Assembly: GCA_017436255.1 (NCBI GenBank)
Contig: JAFSDK010000037.1
Coordinates: 1-49,597, forward strand
Direction: 5' to 3'
Length of the DNA: 49,597 nucleotides
DNA from: Clostridia bacterium
Lineage (GTDB): Bacteria; Bacillota; Clostridia; Oscillospirales; Acutalibacteraceae
Both the position numbers and the translations under genes were made by a program. Below, in pieces: positions 48,816 through 49,597 of the stretch; the stretch's first letter is position 1, and every line of letters begins with the position of its first letter. Below the pieces are notes generated by a model. It saw only the letters and a program-made list of their open reading frames with translations. It was not told the DNA's origin and ran no database searches.

Positions 48816-48913
48816 AAATCCCGCCCACTTACGTGAACTGGATTTTTGGGTGTTTTGAACTTAGTGGCACGAATTAAAGGGCTCTGAAAACATCATTTCT
48901 TCTTTGTTTTTTC

Positions 48914-49399
48914 TTAAAAATCGATTTCCTTTAAATCGATTGAGCCACTGTCCATATGCAACTCAATACCATAATGCTTTATTCGACCGTTTTTGTCTTT
49001 ATAAGATATTCCTCTGTTAAGCATTGCATCGTTAATATAAGTGTGGAAAATATAGCTCTCACCGATTTTTGCAGACTCAATCTCGTAAAGTGTTTTACCA
49101 ACCTTTAAATTTTCCGACTCGTCAAGTTCTAAGAATTTTAAATCATCGATTTGACCATTTACAGTAATTACAATATTATAATTATTGCTCACATTTTCGC
49201 TGTCATAAAAATGGATATAATCAGTGGTGTTTATAAGTTGCTCCGATGTTGCTATTCCGAGCGAAATTGCGATACTATCAGAACTACTAACATCAGATGA
49301 ACTCTCTAAATTACCCGAGTTATCGCTACATGCCGATAAGCAAATCGAAAACACAAAAAGAAACAAAACAACCATAGCAATTGCAATAATTTTTTTCAT
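48914..49399 (-). CDS. Hypothetical lipoprotein
   Basis: 161 residues. Signal peptide with lipobox LSAC (Cys24), a serine-rich linker (ESSSDVSSSDS), then a soluble domain without a recognised family (YNIVITVNGQIDDLKFLELDE, KVGKTLYEIESAKIGESYIFHTYI). Likely an envelope protein. The next gene lies off the right edge. Confidence 0.78.
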   Translation of the reverse strand: MKKIIAIAMVVLFLFVFSICLSACSDNSGNLESSSDVSSSDSIAISLGIATSEQLINTTDYIHFYDSENVSNNYNIVITVNGQIDDLKFLELDESENLKVGKTLYEIESAKIGESYIFHTYINDAMLNRGISYKDKNGRIKHYGIELHMDSGSIDLKEIDF

Positions 49400-49502
49400 A
49401 TCATCACCGACCTAATTATAAAAGTAAACTTTTTTATGGTTATATTACAATAACGATAAAAATATTTATTTTGTGACAAAAATTTTTAAAAAAACGAAAA
49501 TA

Positions 49503-49597
49503 CTATTTTATTCCCTTGTTTTTCTTAACAATATCTACAAAATATTTAAAAATTTCTAAACCATAATTTTCATCACCTATTGTAAGTAGTATAGCAT
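49503..49597 (-). CDS. Possible C-terminal end of an off-window gene
   Basis: The minus strand has an open 30-codon stretch to the edge ending in a stop at 49503-49505 (GDENYGLEIFKYFVDIVKKN), with plausible amino-acid use. Too short to name or to be sure that it is coding. Confidence 0.35.
   Translation of the reverse strand, partial: AILLTIGDENYGLEIFKYFVDIVKKNKGIK

Larger units (their letters stand above)
48393..48913. other. Repeat-rich gap
   Basis: 521 bases without a supported gene. It holds a GGTATGA/TCATACC hairpin (about 48520-48540) with a second AAATCATACC copy, a GCGGC-AAA-GCCGC hairpin (48704-48716), heptamer tracts (48725-48752 and inverted 48781-48815) and an 11-bp inverted repeat CCCAAAAATCC (48752-48762 with 48840-48850). 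Confidence 0.7.

Overview
The window looks like chromosomal DNA of a low-GC, anaerobic, spore-forming Firmicute of class Clostridia, probably an uncultured gut lineage. Evidence: a spoVAC sporulation gene, DegV, a PadR/DUF1700/DUF4097 operon, a PflX-like radical SAM protein, acetate kinase and a D-lactate dehydrogenase-like enzyme, tmcAL, strong AGGAGG ribosome sites, TTGACA-17-TATAAT promoters and many intrinsic terminators. No plasmid or phage replication genes are seen, and genus cannot be fixed from the sequence alone.

Layout. 1-2.5 kb is an accessory patch: a membrane protein, a REP-associated tyrosine transposase with palindromes inside and behind it, a copied 3' end of spoVAC, a hypothetical-gene cassette and spoVAC. 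2.5-6.2 kb holds degV, an XRE membrane regulator and the padR-DUF1700-DUF4097 operon. 6.2-6.8 kb is a rearranged tRNA-Pro(CGG) locus. 6.9-14.8 kb (minus) is a nucleoside-catabolism operon (FkbM methyltransferase, deoC, deoD, deoB, cdd, pdp, a metallopeptidase-SGNH hydrolase fusion, a YkvI-type transporter). 14.9-19.2 kb has two divergent GH3 glycosidases. 19.2-20.0 kb has a frameshifted SLOG gene facing a small XRE regulator. 20.0-23.2 kb (minus) is queA-tgt-yajC-TIGR04086; 23.3-26.1 kb is asd-dapA-dapB. 26.1-27.2 kb has a second SLOG gene and two tiny ribbon-helix-helix proteins. 27.2-30.8 kb is typA-exonuclease-radical SAM; 30.9-36.4 kb holds lactate dehydrogenase, RluA, galK, ackA and tmcAL; 36.4-37.4 kb a DUF4380-like protein.

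37.4-38.4 kb is the most unusual part: a 1.04-kb island with imperfect terminal inverted repeats, one orphan gene, and an array of nine-base units alternating with perfect small hairpins. After it come an antiporter, a small acidic-tailed protein, an acyltransferase with a zinc ribbon, a divergent tRNA-Ile-like sequence, a DUF4349 lipoprotein, HAD and ZIP genes, tspO with a hairpin over its start codon, lipoproteins, a SulP transporter, a secreted HExxH metallopeptidase, and heptamer-repeat elements near the right edge.

How the genes work together. The deo/pdp/cdd operon converts nucleosides to bases and deoxyribose/ribose phosphates that feed central metabolism; GH3 enzymes and GalK supply sugars; the lactate dehydrogenase and AckA fit fermentative energy conservation; asd-dapA-dapB make lysine/diaminopimelate for the wall; queA and tgt make queuosine. 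Several small repeat families (REP-like palindromes, heptamer tracts, nine-mer/hairpin array) sit in intergenic gaps and look like the least explained content.
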